This document shows, in pieces, positions 22,455 through 34,189 of a stretch of 64,000 nt of DNA. The translations under genes and the position numbers were made by a program. Below the pieces are notes generated by a model. The model did no database searches, had not been told where the DNA came from, and saw only the letters and a program-made list of their open reading frames with translations. Numbering within the stretch: the first letter of the stretch is position 1; the number at the start of each line of letters is the position of its first letter. Source of the stretch: Thysanoteuthis rhombus (Eukaryota > Mollusca > Cephalopoda > Oegopsida > Thysanoteuthidae); NCBI GenBank assembly GCA_963457665.1, contig OY735203.1, positions 5,453,850 through 5,517,849 of the forward strand, in the 5' to 3' direction.

Positions 22455-22968
22455 TCATCATCATCAACAGTCTTTTACCATTCTTTTTTGGATGTAAACC
22501 TTCCCCAGGATTAGCCAGATCTTGGTCTTACAGGGGTCACAAAGCCAATACTTCCTGACCTTGTCTAATTTGTCTCGCCATCTTATATTCTGCCAGCCAC
22601 AGTTTCGCATGTGATCTTTGGTGATTCACATTGTGAGTCATGATCACCTAGGATAACGAATCTCCTTGAAATTCTCAGAAGAGGAAGAAATCAAGTGAAG
22701 AATCGCTCTAGGATGGCAAGTTTTTGGTAGAGCAAGCTCAACCTTCAAGAGCAAGAAAATAAGATTAGTCCTAAAAAAAGAGGGTATACAACCAATGCAT
22801 ATTAACAGTAGTCACCTATGGAGTCGAAACATGGAACCTAACCAAAATATTGACCCTGAAAGTGAGAACCATGCAACGTGTGCATGAAAGAATCATGCTT
22901 AACATTACACGGAGAGATAACAATATATTAGGGTAAAAAATTAGGAGTCCGAGACATCATAGAAAAAA
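22455..22968 (-). mobile_element. RTE-like LINE with inverted 5' part (copy C5)
   Basis: 22455-22646 is the 3' end on the minus strand (tail 'catcatcatc'). It stops just after the position of the GHVARM block, at 'gagtcatgat'. From 22647 the upstream part of the same ORF runs on the + strand, from 'ctaggataacgaatctcctt' through 'agtcacctatggagtcgaa' (VTYGVET) to 'gagtccgagacatcatag' (VRDII). Only about 75 bases of the LINE, the GHVARM block, are missing between the two internal endpoints. This is an almost textbook twin-priming product. Confidence 0.85.
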
Positions 22969-23192
22969 GGATGAATGACGTCATTTAGAAGGAGGTAGGC
23001 GAGGTGATTTATGGAGATGTTGGACACATCTAAAAGCTAGTTTTGTGAAGGAAAGTATGAATCACCACCACCCATATATGCTGCTTTTTATCACATAAGT
23101 TAAACAATGGTGGTGGTTAATTTGAGTTACCTCAATGGAAATACTACCAGAATAGTTTGAATCATTAATTTAAGATTTAAAAACATAAACTG

Positions 23193-23500
23193 GTTTGGGT
23201 AGTCACTTGATAGAATGATTAATTAAAATATTGGAAAAAGGGGTGATCAATGAATAAATTTCTTTTCTAGCCTTTTATTGGGCTATGACACAAGAAAGTA
23301 TGAATTTTGAAAAAACAAGTGTGAGCATTGCTAGGCCCAAATTAAGGGACTAATTTGGCATAAACACTCATTGTAAATTGAACTCCCACTAAAAATTGGG
23401 GGAGGTGGGGATTTTCAAGAAATAAAAAAAAACATTTTCCCTTCTCATTAAGGGAAGTGTTGTATGTGTGCCAAATTTCAAGTTTCTACTATGAATACTT
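23193..23500 (+). mobile_element. A-family element with variant 3' part
   Basis: 'gggtagtcacttgatagaat', a deletion, then 'ggaaaaaggggtgatcaatg' and 'gggactaatttggcataaac'. After about 23430 it departs from the usual 3' block into 'caaatttcaagtttctacta', a phrase shared with the copy at 53291. A subfamily with a different end is likely. Confidence 0.75.
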
Positions 23501-23519
23501 ATGGCTGAGCCAAATCCAG

Positions 23520-24390
23520 ATAGATACACAGATATATATGAATGTCAGAAGACATGAATAACCTAAAACCAGCAACAGCAATTAAACCAGTCTGTTGTGG
23601 ATAGTGGTGATTGATTAGTCCTACCTAAAAGTACAAACGTTAAATCATTTATGTATTTTCCTCATGTAATTATACTCTCACGGCAATGTTTCTTTACATA
23701 ACATTGAATTACTCATAAAAATAACATTGTTAATGATGATATTAATTAATGAAGCTTAATAGATTTCTCTCTGTTAATTTCCAACTGATCAAATTAGGAA
23801 AAAATGTCCAATACTGGAAAAAAATGAAAAATAAAAGATGAACAAGAAGAAAAACAAAATGAAATAAACGGAAAAATTTCAAATAAGTGATGCTTATATT
23901 TGGGAAATAGTGGACCTTACACGAAATTGTAATTAATGAAAAAATTTTTTTCTACTTTTTCTTTAATAAAGAATCTAACACAGAATTAATGATTTGCAAG
24001 TGATGAGACTTTTTAAAAGAAGTTTTAATTAGATTTAAATAGAAAAAGTTTGTGACCAAAAAGAAAATCATCGGTGGACATTCTTAAAACAGAATTAATT
24101 GATTTACAACCAGAAATATCTTATCCATGCTTATTGGAAAGAATTTAACAGAGACTTGCATAGTGTGTTTCAAATACACAAAGACCTTGTAGGTCTGTTG
24201 TGAGATTGAATGGATCATATTATTTTGAATCTGCTCTATCTCTTTCACAGCTGATCATTTTTTTCTTTATGTTTGAACTTATTGTATAGTTTAGATTAAG
24301 GATATAGATTTGCTCATATCAATTAGAGAGAGCAATGAAGGACTCTTATTCTGACATTGAAAATATACAACAAAAAAATGAGATAAGCTC
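23520..24390. other. No feature recognised
   Basis: AT-rich sequence with A- and T-rich runs; no frame or repeat I can support. Confidence 0.4.
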
Positions 24391-24396
24391 TGTTTC

Positions 24397-24645
24397 ATCA
24401 TCATCGTCTTTTTAGCATCTGTCATTGAACATAAACCTTCCCCAAGATCGGACAAACATGTATATCATGGGTGTTGCAGAGCCAATACTCTTTGAACTTG
24501 TGTAGTTCATACTGTCATCTTATTTTCTGCCTGCCACATTTTTACATGTGATCTCCGGGTAACCAAGTTGTGACGTCCAGCAGTTGCCTAATATTCTTGC
24601 AACATCACAAGCCCATTGCCATTTAAGTTTTCTAATATATTGCAA
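24397..24645 (-). mobile_element. RTE-like LINE 3' fragment (copy C6)
   Basis: Tail 'catcatcatcg', then the reverse terminal ORF ('gtcattgaacataaaccttc', 'gcccattgccatttaag'). Truncated in the GHVARM region and immediately followed by an A fragment. Confidence 0.85.
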
Positions 24646-24647
24646 TT

Positions 24648-24740
24648 TCTTAATTGATCACTCCCAACACTGCATGTTTTCAAAAGATGTTGGTCTCATG
24701 ACAGCTTCTATCAAGTGAATAACCAGACCTGTACTTTTTT
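24648..24740 (-). mobile_element. A-family 5' fragment
   Basis: 'cttaattgatcactcccaac' to 'gaataaccagacctgtac', reverse orientation, abutting the LINE fragment. Confidence 0.8.
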
Positions 24741-24759
24741 TTATCATCTTATTCTACAA

Positions 24760-25500
24760 AATTTAATTGAAATTCATCCAGAACTTTCAGAGATATCATA
24801 TGGATAGATGAATGAACGGACGCAACCAAATACACATACCTGTTTTCAACTTTGTCGTCAGAGGTAAATGATGGAATATACCATACATTTATCTAAATTC
24901 ATCTTGATAGCACCAAATTAAGATTATCATATTATCAGCATTTAATGTAGTTCAATTTGATAACTTGTCTCATCTACGGAAATTATGAATGACTAGATGT
25001 CAACCCTCAAGGCTTAGTCCAGCATTGGTATCATAATGATCTCTACTGGTCATATGACCTCGTCAACCAATCAAGCATGCTATTAACATACACAGATCAC
25101 TTGTTGTTAAGTGTTGGTGAACAAAATCATTAAGGTGGTTCCAATTGAACTAAGAGGTATTCATGATCAGTGTAAATGCTATTACGAAGTACACGAAACA
25201 TACATTTCTGTTTCTGACCCATTACCAGTCATCTTAGCTTCATTTAGCATATTACAATAGCCACGCAATCCTACATACTTCTTCCTAAATGAGATAACGA
25301 TTTGTTCCTTCATCACCTCGGTTCTCTTGGAGAAAATACTTTTTTCTGCAAATTTTGAATTCTTTCAACCCATTAGACCCAACAAATATTTAGGAATTTG
25401 TTAGTTTATGGAAAGAAGAATTTTTCTTTGTTTCACAAGGTGGGGGTTTATTTCGTAATGTTATTTTTGTGATAAATTGAACACTTACTTTACACCATTT
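24760..25500. other. No feature recognised
   Basis: No supported gene or repeat. Confidence 0.4.
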
Positions 25501-25560
25501 TCATACAGTTACATAGGTGCGCATGACTTCCAACCCTCCCTGGGCCAGCCCATTGCAAAC

Positions 25561-25989
25561 TCACAGGCGGACACATATGCACCCTACAGCATCTCCATGT
25601 GGCCCCGCATTGAAAAACCTTAATAGAAGCATTAAAAAAATATCAATTGTAGCCATAATGCCGTGCAGTAGACTGAAAGTAATGGTCCTGTTTATAATTA
25701 TAGTTGCATCATAAATAGAGCCCTCTCCCTCGTAAAATGTAGAATTTTTTTCTTTTCTATAAACTAACAAATTTCCAGATAGTTGTAGGGTCTGAAAAAT
25801 CGATGTACACAAAATTGAAAGGAGAAAAATATTTTCTCCCGGAGAACCAAGGTTGTGAAGAAGGGAATCTTTATTCTTAATGATCGAACATGGAGATTGG
25901 CAACTAAAGAGGTGTTTCAGTATAGATATTTTCCTTTGCTTGTAATGCCTAAGGAAGCTTTGGTGAATGTCCAAAAACTTGACACACAA
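25561..25989 (-). other. Long open frame of uncertain status
   Basis: 142 codons open on the minus strand, long for this AT-rich sequence. The C-terminal part ('FFNAGPHGDAVGCICVRL') lies in a GC-richer stretch (25515-25615) that may be a separate inserted fragment. The N-terminal part has no domain, and its distal edge touches the A element at 25991. Most likely chance. Confidence 0.12.
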
Positions 25990-25990
25990 C

Positions 25991-26490
25991 AGGTCCAGTT
26001 AGTCATTCAATAGGAACTGTCATGTCACCAACGTCTTTCGGCAACATTCCGTGTTGGGGCTGATCAATTGAAAAATAGAAAAAAAAGGAATAATCAATGA
26101 ATACGTTATTTCAATAGCCTCTTAGTGTTATCACTAAAAGGTCATAATTTCAAAAACATGTACACAGTTGGACACAAACTGAAGGACCAATTTAGCAAAA
26201 ACTTGCATTGTATGTTGACCCTCCCCATGAAAACTTTTTTGGTGGGGGTTTCAAGAAACAAAACAACTGTTTTTTCTAGATATGTATGAATGTTCTAATT
26301 TTCAGCCCTCTAACTCTATTGGTGTGGCCAATAAGCATGAAATATACATAGCCAACCAGCCAGCCAGTCAGTCAATCTCACTTAAAAACTGAAAAAAATC
26401 TTCTGTTAATACAAGTTATCCCCCTAGACCAATTGGATTAACATTGACAATGCTGACGTTGGCTGGTTCGGTTGATGGTTTCTAATATAC
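25991..26490 (+). mobile_element. A-family element, with insertion near the 3' end
   Basis: 'aacaggtccagttagtcatt' to 'ggttgatggtttctaatat'. Between 26400 and 26455 about 55 unrelated bases separate the 'aactgaaaaaaatct' block from the terminal 'gctgacgttggctggttc' block. Confidence 0.85.
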
Positions 26491-26494
26491 TCAA

Positions 26495-27120
26495 TTATAA
26501 TGAAACCTTTTTATTTCCACTTGTTTCCTCCAAGCAATTCTCTTCCAATAAATAAGAGTTTGAGGGCAACTGGAAATTGCTATCAAGAAACGTGTTTCAA
26601 AAGTTACAAGTAAGTTAAAGAAGCCATGTATTTTAATAGGAAATGGGGATTATTTGTTCTTTCCAAATTCAGTGATACACCAGTGCCATTAACTAGTTTT
26701 GTGCTGAGGATAGCATCAGGGTACGCTCAAACCAAATATATAAATAAACGTTAAAAGAACATACGTTTTTTGACCAGAGTTATCCTGGGACTCCATTCTT
26801 TCAAGTCACTGTGAATTTACGAGATTTCTATGCTGTCTTTGGTGTTAGAGGGAAATAACTTGTGTATAAAAGGGGAACAATGATTGGGATGTCTTCCCCA
26901 CCTCAAAAAAACTTCAAAATTGGATCTATTGTCATAAGACAATGAGAAAACTTTTTCAATCTTAGGGGCACATTTTTGCATCGTTCCTAAGAACTCAGAA
27001 CATTCCCAAAATATCTACATTTTCCAGGATTCTAAATTATCTTTACCAACAAAAGTTCTTTTTTCTACATTGGTATGTAGACAACAAACCATTGTTTTTT
27101 GTCTGAACAAAAACTGTACA
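26495..27120. other. No feature recognised
   Basis: No supported gene or repeat. Confidence 0.4.
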
Positions 27121-27125
27121 AAAGT

Positions 27126-27548
27126 AGGCCTGTTTAGTCACTCAATAGAAACCATCACAAAGCTAATATCTGTTGGCAGTGATTAATTAAAAAATTGGAG
27201 ATAAGAGTGATTAATGAATATGTGACTACTTGCCACGTTTTTAGGGCAGTGATTGCAAAAAAGGTCAAAATTTTCTAAAAAGACAAGCCTGAACACAGCC
27301 AGACACAAACTGATGGACCAATTTAGTAACAACATACTTTGTGAATTGAATCTCCTAAATATCTTATCGAAGGGGTTAATTTAAAAAAAAAACAAAGAAA
27401 ATTTTTCTGTACATAATGAGGAGTAAATGTTTAAATTTTCAGCCCTCTAACTCCATTGACACAGCCTGTATGCATAGCACATACAAACATATGACAGGTT
27501 TCTTCAGTTTTTAAGAGATTCTATGCTGACAGTTTTGGTTGATTAATA
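27126..27548 (+). mobile_element. A-family element, near full length
   Basis: 'aggcctgtttagtcactcaa' to 'gacagttttggttgattaat'. A LINE fragment begins within 15 bases of its 3' end. Confidence 0.85.
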
Positions 27549-27559
27549 TTCTGTTTCCC

Positions 27560-27965
27560 GATAGTCACCTATGGTATTGAAATATGGATCCTGACCAAAA
27601 GGTTGACCCACAAACTGATAACCATACAACATGCATAGGAGAGAATCATGCTCAACATCACAAGACACCACAGCATATTAGTGAAAAACAGGAGTAAAAG
27701 ATATGATAGGAACCATTAAAAAACTCAAATGGCAATGGGTTGGTCATATTGCGAGAATGTTAGGCAACTGTTGGACATCATGGCTCAATATGTGGATCCC
27801 CAGAGATCATATGTAAAATTGTGACTAACAGAAAATAAGATGGAGTGATAAGCTCGACAAATTCAGAAAATACTGGCACTGCAATGCCCATGATAGAGAT
27901 GTCTGGAGAATTTTAGGGAGGGTCTATGTCCAATGACAGATGCGAAAAGACTGATGATGGTTATA
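27560..27965 (+). mobile_element. RTE-like LINE 3' fragment (copy C7)
   Basis: From 'atagtcacctatggtattg' (VTYGIE) through the GHIARM-equivalent 'ggtcatattgcgagaatg' to 'ctatgtccaatgacagatgc' and a short TGATGATGG tail. Several frameshifts. Confidence 0.85.
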
Positions 27966-27969
27966 CAAA

Positions 27970-28455
27970 AACAGAGTAGGTGGGGTTACTGAAACTTGAT
28001 AAAAATCAATCTAAATGGTTGCTAAAGTTTAGAATTGTTTTCTCTTTTCAAATAGATGTGAATCTGAATAAGACCAAATGTCATACTTAAAGAAAGGTTA
28101 AACCCAGATGAAAACATTTGTGTGTGTGCATAATCTGGTAGACAGAAAATTTCAGTTCTTTTCTTCAAAAAAATTGAGCATGTCCCCAATTAGCTTCTAT
28201 GTGCAGACAGTATGTAAACATCACTTATTTTAAAAGAACATGGTTTTTTTTTCACAAAACTTGCTAAAAATCTAATCAGTCTATGTATTTTTCTATTCGT
28301 TCTTTCTGCCTTCATTTCCTTGTGCCCAAAACTCAATTTTCTTGACTTTAACAATTCCTCCAAAATTCTTACTTGTATTGACTGCTTGGCAAAAAATTTG
28401 CAAATGAAATGATGAGGAAGAGAAGTCATTTAAAAAAAGGAGAAATATCTTTACC
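27970..28455. other. No feature recognised
   Basis: Short minus frames around 28190-28484 overlap one another in different frames and have no domain. Confidence 0.4.
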
Positions 28456-28459
28456 TTAC

Positions 28460-28790
28460 AACAATGAATCACCCTTACCCACATGTGTACCAGAACTTAT
28501 TATCTGAAATTTTCTTTCAAAAGTAGATCTTTTACCTAGAATTATCTGAAAAAATATCACCACAAGATTTGAGACTTGCTGGTTCCAAAATGACCACCAA
28601 GACCTGAAAAAAATTTCTTGATGGTGCCTTATGCTGTATGCATACAAATTTTTAAGGTTGTACCTCAAAAAATGTTACCCGGAGACACATAGCGATAGAC
28701 TCATAGATGAGCAGAAAGAGAAGAATGTGTAGTTCACTGTAGCTCATTAGTTGGGTGGGCCATTTTTTAGGCTCTGGTGATTTGAAATAA
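28460..28790 (-). mobile_element. B-family MITE copy, near full length
   Basis: Starts 'caatgaatcacccttaccca', ends 'ttttaggctctggtgatttg'. Between lie 'tgtgtaccagaacttattat' and 'agatgagcagaaagagaaga'. Confidence 0.8.
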
Positions 28791-29017
28791 AAACAAGATT
28801 GGGAATTAAGATAGAATTCATAGTGAAAAAACTGGCCACACCAAATTTTTACAAAACTACTTTATTTAAAAATCTACAGATTGAGTGCAAGTCCATGAAT
28901 AAATAACCTCTGGGCAAGTTCATTTCAAAGAAGATCGATAACTCACAAAAGAAGCTAGGTTCCCTTGACTCTGCAAGTATAAATCTAGTTCTGTTCAGAA
29001 ATATTCATAATCAACCA

Positions 29018-29445
29018 CAACTTTTTAGTGTTAGTTGTTGGACATAGACCATCCTTAAGATTTGCCAAACCTCTTTATCTTGGTCATCCCAAAGCCAATA
29101 CTTTCTGAACTTTATCACGTCATTTTCTTTTTTTGGCAAGCCAAAGTTTTGCATATGATTTTTGATGATCCATGTTGTAAGTAGTTGTCTGAAATTCTTG
29201 CAACATGACTGGCTTATTGACATTTGAATTTTCAAATAGTTTCTATGATATCTCAGACTCCTGTTTGTTTTCTAATATAATGTGCTGTTTTGTGATCCCT
29301 CAATGTCATGTTGCACATGATTCTCTCCTTTGCACATTCCATAGTTCTCAGCCAATCTTTTGGTTAGGTTCCATGTTTCAGCTCTATGGGTGACTATTGG
29401 GACGATACATTGCTTCCAGACCCCTTTTTTTTTTTTAGAACTAAT
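29018..29445 (-). mobile_element. RTE-like LINE 3' fragment (copy C8)
   Basis: Minus strand, 'PIVTHRAETWNLTKRL' in the frame 29272-29478 and the following frame 29011-29235 covering the end of the ORF. The 5' edge ends at a T-rich run (29425-29440). Confidence 0.85.
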
Positions 29446-29449
29446 CGAA

Positions 29450-30435
29450 CACTGTAATTCTTTAGTAACAAAAAGCACCAGTCATTCAATAAGTTATGCA
29501 GATTGTTCAATGAATTTCATCGGATGAGTTATGCCTTTATCATTATGTTAGAACCGCAATCAATATTTGCTTCACCAAGCAATAAAAAGGAATGCTTTTT
29601 AGATTCCATTAGGTCCTTTACCAAGCGCAAAGAGTATGCTTATGAAAAAAACATAAAAGATTGTTTTTGTATTGGGAATGAAATATAAAGGACATTCAGT
29701 TTAGTGAACTTGGATCCAACTTTGAATAGAAGAACTCAGTCCACATGATTGTCTTTTTTGATTGAATTGATTCCTGTTGATTATTATTGACTTGCTATTT
29801 ATTTGCTGCAAGTTCTGCCGTTGAGTTAAATGAAAGGGAAATAAGTGAACAAGAATAAATCAATGAGATGTTGTAGACATTAAGATAGGCATTGTGTACT
29901 GACACTTGTTGTTAAAGAGTCGATGAAAAGTGCATCTACCTTCCTTAAAGGACAGATAAATTGAAAGAAAAGAACTCACTGTACAATCAAATTAAAAAGA
30001 TGAGATATAGAAAGAAATATGAGGAAGAAGTTTTGAAAGGAAAGAAAGATGTTTACTGGAGGAAAGAGAACTAGAGCAAAAATGAAAAAGTAATTATTTG
30101 GGTTGAAAGCCAGATAAGATAAGAGAAGAGAATGAAAAATGTTGGAAAAGTGTAAAATAAAAAGTTGTGAAAAAAAAAGTCGGAAATTCAGTAAAGGCTA
30201 CGATGGTGGCGTGCAAGGGACAAATATATCCAAAGTTGGAGATAAATGATAAACTGGAAAAGTCAGATTGATGACTAACGGAGAAAACAATATATTTTCC
30301 TTTCTGTCTATTCTATGAACAGGTGCAATAGATGGCCTTAAGCTCACTTGCAGAGATAATGAAAACAAAGAGCCAATTTCAAAGACAGTTTGCATTCACT
30401 TCTATTCAATGCCCTTGGTAAAGACATGGATATGT
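29450..30435. other. No gene recognised; purine-rich tract
   Basis: 29930-30180 is strongly purine-rich on the + strand. Frames at 29503-29688 (+) and 30198-30395 (-) show no domain. Confidence 0.4.
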
Positions 30436-30439
30436 CTTA

Positions 30440-31350
30440 AAGCTATGGATAAATACAAATAAGGTTTTGTAAGAAGTTTTTGGAGATTAGCAGAGCGATA
30501 GATTTTTAGAAACTTTGAAGCATGGAAAATCCGAAGATCAATGTTTGCATTTGTGAAGACACCTGCAAAGCCGCCATTTTGGATTTTAAAAACAGCTCCT
30601 AAAAATGCATGTTTGACACTATTAGTTGGGTTCACGAGGTATCTTTGTTTAAAGCTTTTGTAAATTAACCAAACTATACATTTTTGGAATTTTCAGAGCA
30701 TAGCAAATCAAAATGATAATGTTTTGCGTAGACACGTGTAAGGCTACCATTTTGCATTCTCAAAATGGCTGCCCTAGAATATATGATTTGAGCTATCTTC
30801 GCTTCAAGTGAGCCTAGAAATTTAATTAAGTTAGCTAATCCTATTTTTCCCAGGACAAGGGATACAATAGAGACCTCAAAATGCAGCTAAGCATTGCAGG
30901 AAATCAATGAAAAAGTAATCAAAAACTATCATTATATCACAACTATTACACTTGTGATATAACTTTATTACATAAAATATATGTTTTCCTGTGTCAGGTT
31001 CATTATGTATTTTTGTTCAAAGCTCTTGCAGATTAGCCAAACTTTGCATTTCCAAAATATTCAGAGCATCTGGAATTGAAAAGATAATGATGTCAATTGC
31101 ACAAACACCTGCATGGCCGTCATTTTGGATTTTCAAAATGGCTGCTCTCGAATACATAATTCTTGCTACCTTGGCTTCTAGTCAGCCTACAAACTTAATC
31201 AAATAAGCTAATTCTATATTTTCTGCAAAATAGTGCTCACTATCATAGAAAATCAATGCAAACATAATTTAAAACCATCGTCCTCACATTTGAGATTTAA
31301 CTTTATTACACAAAATATATATTTTGCTGTATTAGGTTTTCAATGTATTT
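30440..31350 (+). repeat. Tandem array, left (units about 340-370 bp)
   Basis: Two and a half diverged units. The landmark 'aggttcattatgtatttttg' and its variants starts near 30628, 30998 and 31334. Another, 'cattttggattttcaaaatg', recurs near 30575, 30755 and 31120. Each unit also has an 'aagctcttgcagattagcca' type block. The same unit, inverted, forms the array at 34190-35510. Confidence 0.75.
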
Positions 31351-31539
31351 TTGTTCTAAAGTAACAATTTAGTTTGACTGGTGATCAACATTATGGCTAC
31401 GACCTAGAAATTACTAACAGAACACCAAAATTGTTATATTTCTGAAACTAGTTGCTTCCATTACAAAGTATAAGCCTTGGAAATGGTGCAGGGAATAGAT
31501 CCTGGAATAATGATATTTAGATTTTTGCAATTTTCCTAC

Positions 31540-32400
31540 TTTGTACAGTCAAACACTCAATTATCTGGTTCCCTGAGCTTGCCCAACATGAATTTTGTTT
31601 TTATGTAAATATGATCTGGAACTTAGTTGGGCTTTTTGGAATATAAGCAACACCAATGGTTTTTGGAACTGGACTCTGCAGACCCCAGGAAGTATATAAA
31701 CATCATCTGGAACTAAGAATAAGATCAAAACAATAATAAAGTAAGATTGTCACAATTGTATATGCATTTAATACAAATTGAGGACTTTTCACATTATTTC
31801 ATTTATCACTTAAAAATATAATTTAAACTTGATCGCATAATATCACTTTATTTCTGTTTTCTATTTTTCTAATGTCACTCTCCTGTAGGTTATACTCTCT
31901 TCTTGATACTTTGCTTAGAGAGTCAATTGTATGTATCAGAAGTATTTCTAGGATTCAACTAATATCATCTGCTAAGAGGTCAATGTGGTAATCACCTTGG
32001 GCTACAAAGATGCATGAATTTGATCGTAATATCTAAATGTCCTTTATTTTTCTGCATTACAAGGGTAATCCACTATCTATGATCATATATACAGGCATTG
32101 TAATCAAAGAGAGCAATAGAAACTTGCATCAAATTGTCAATCCCATATAACCAGTGCATTAGCTCATCTTCCCTGTAACTTTTTGTTGCAACTTTTGTTT
32201 CATTTTATTGCTCAAACTTCTTCCTGGAATCTGCTTTGAGCCCTCAAACCACTTCTGCGTAGCATACCCAATATGAAGCTTTTTGGTATGTAAACATCAT
32301 TCTGAAACTTACTTCAGCCTTCTAGACTATAATTTATACTTGTGCACATGCAATTAAAGCATATCAAAGATTTTCCCCATTATTTCATCTACTTATGGAC
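31540..32400 (+). repeat. Diverged direct repeat within the 30.4-35.5 kb block
   Basis: 'cccaacatgaattttgtttt' near 31585 and 'cccaatatgaagctttttgg' near 32269 begin two related stretches. Both later include 'cattatttcatttatcac' or 'cattatttcatctactta'. Offset is about 690 bases. No coding. Confidence 0.45.
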
Positions 32401-32499
32401 CCCTAGATGTTCATCAAATGATGAAACAGTAAAATCAAGGATTCTATATTGAGTTACAACTTTATGGCTTATACATATGTTTCCAAGGTGGGCGTCCTA

Positions 32500-33900
32500 C
32501 AGATTATAAATGTCGACAAAAGTGGCCAGAAACTGTATGAAGAATGCCTTGTCTGAAGTATCAATGAAGAGGTCAGTCAAGAAGCAGAACAATGCCAGGT
32601 TCCTATCAGAAAACCAGCAGCAAACTCTAAAGGTTCATGATCAATCAGTAGATTTGAAAGAAAAAAAAAGAACCATATGGTTGGTTTATGGTTCTGACCG
32701 GATGAAACTATGACACCAAACAGAAGAACGTAATCACTTATAATGAGTTTATTTTGACCTTCAGTGCATTGTTTGCCTCAGATGGATCCATCGTTCCACA
32801 TACTGACAAGTCAAAGCTTATATATTTTCTGGAGAAGCTGGAAAAAACCGGTGAAACCCATCAAAATGCAACAGCATCCAAGGATCATGTCATTGAAACA
32901 TATTCAGTGCCCTCCAAGAGTTTAAAGATTGCCATTGTTGATGAAATGGTACTTATCAAACAGAGGGCAAAGTGACCTGGAACAATCAGTCAAAGTTCTT
33001 GGTCAGGCTCCTGGAGCTAACAGTTGATTTCCACAAGACTATTCTGGTCTTTGGCACCTACAAAGCAAACTCATTGAAACAGAATGGAGAAACAACCCAT
33101 TAAGGTGCCAAATTGCTGACAACACAAATATCAAACTTTAATCAATTAGACGCTTTTCACCTCACAAAAAAATAAAAAAACGGTCTGAATACATTGTACA
33201 AGAAGTACACAAGAATAAGGCAAACTCCTTAAAGTTAGTCATTATATCAAGCTGTGCAAGAAGCAAATGCAACATGCAGTTTGAAGATACAAACCTTGAG
33301 GAGGCTGACACATTGATGATCTGCTAAGTAGTGGCAGCATCACAATGCTGCCCTGAAGCATGGTTGGTCTTCTTCAGCCAAGATACTGCTGTCTTGATTC
33401 AGGCTGTTGCACTCTATAACAAGCTCTGCAAGCACACTGGGATATGTATGATATTGGATACTTCAGAGATTGAGCTAATCCAGGTTATGCTCAGATGAGA
33501 CAAGGCAGAAGCGTTACCAGTATTGCACACATTCACAGAAGCAGATGATATTGGAAGATCCTCTGGAGTAAGCAAAAACAAAGTAGTTTCAACAGTTGAT
33601 GAAAGTTGATAGGAAAATCATCTCAGCATTAATGAAACTGACAGAGGGAATTGAGGATGCATTGGTCAACTTTGTATGATTGGTATACTGGCTGAAGGGC
33701 TTCCATATAACAGGTATTCCTGACCTAAGTTGGTATCTGTCTTGCAAACATCTGGCAGAAAGAAGTTGGTAGTCTTGAAAAGGAACATCCAACGTGTGTG
33801 AGTACTGAGTAGGATGTGGTGCCAAGCAATGTGATATGGCAATGTCTGATTGACCCGCTCAAACTTATTAGTTCTCAGAATGAACATTAAGAGATACTAC
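32500..33900 (+). pseudogene. Decayed PIN/FEN-like nuclease ORF
   Basis: Protein-like pieces in order: 32510-32713; 32754-32975 ('FSALFASDGSIVPHTDKSKL'); about 33150-33330 ('SLKLVIISSC', 'LEEADTLMIC'); then 'WLVFFSQDTAVLIQAV', 'AEALPVLHTFTEADDIG', 'IISALMKLTEGIEDALVNF' and 'GIPDLSWYLSCKHLAE' near 33740. The pattern EEAD, then S-x-DT-x-VL, then LPxLHxFT matches a family of uncharacterised invertebrate proteins with PIN/FEN1-like nuclease architecture. This is recalled from memory, not searched. Many stops and frameshifts kill it, and the acidic residue expected after DT is Ala here (DTAVL). Flanking inverted arrays suggest it was cargo of a large mobile element. Confidence 0.5.
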
Positions 33901-34189
33901 TTACTACCACAATATCTTTACCTGTCTTCCATTGTAGAGTTATTCAGGTGTTAGTATATAGCCCGTTGAACAACATGGAGGTGTTCATGCAGGAGGCACA
34001 GCTTGCACAGAGCTTTGTTCATGTGGAAGTGACTGCAAAAATGACGTAGAATATAAAGTCAAAAATAACACTCAGTGCAGTGATGAATATCTGGAAAAGT
34101 ATATAGCATAACATAGTTCAACTTGATAACTAACAAGGCTGCTTTCTTGCTTAATAAATCCACACTGATAACTTTGAAGTACTTGCAAC

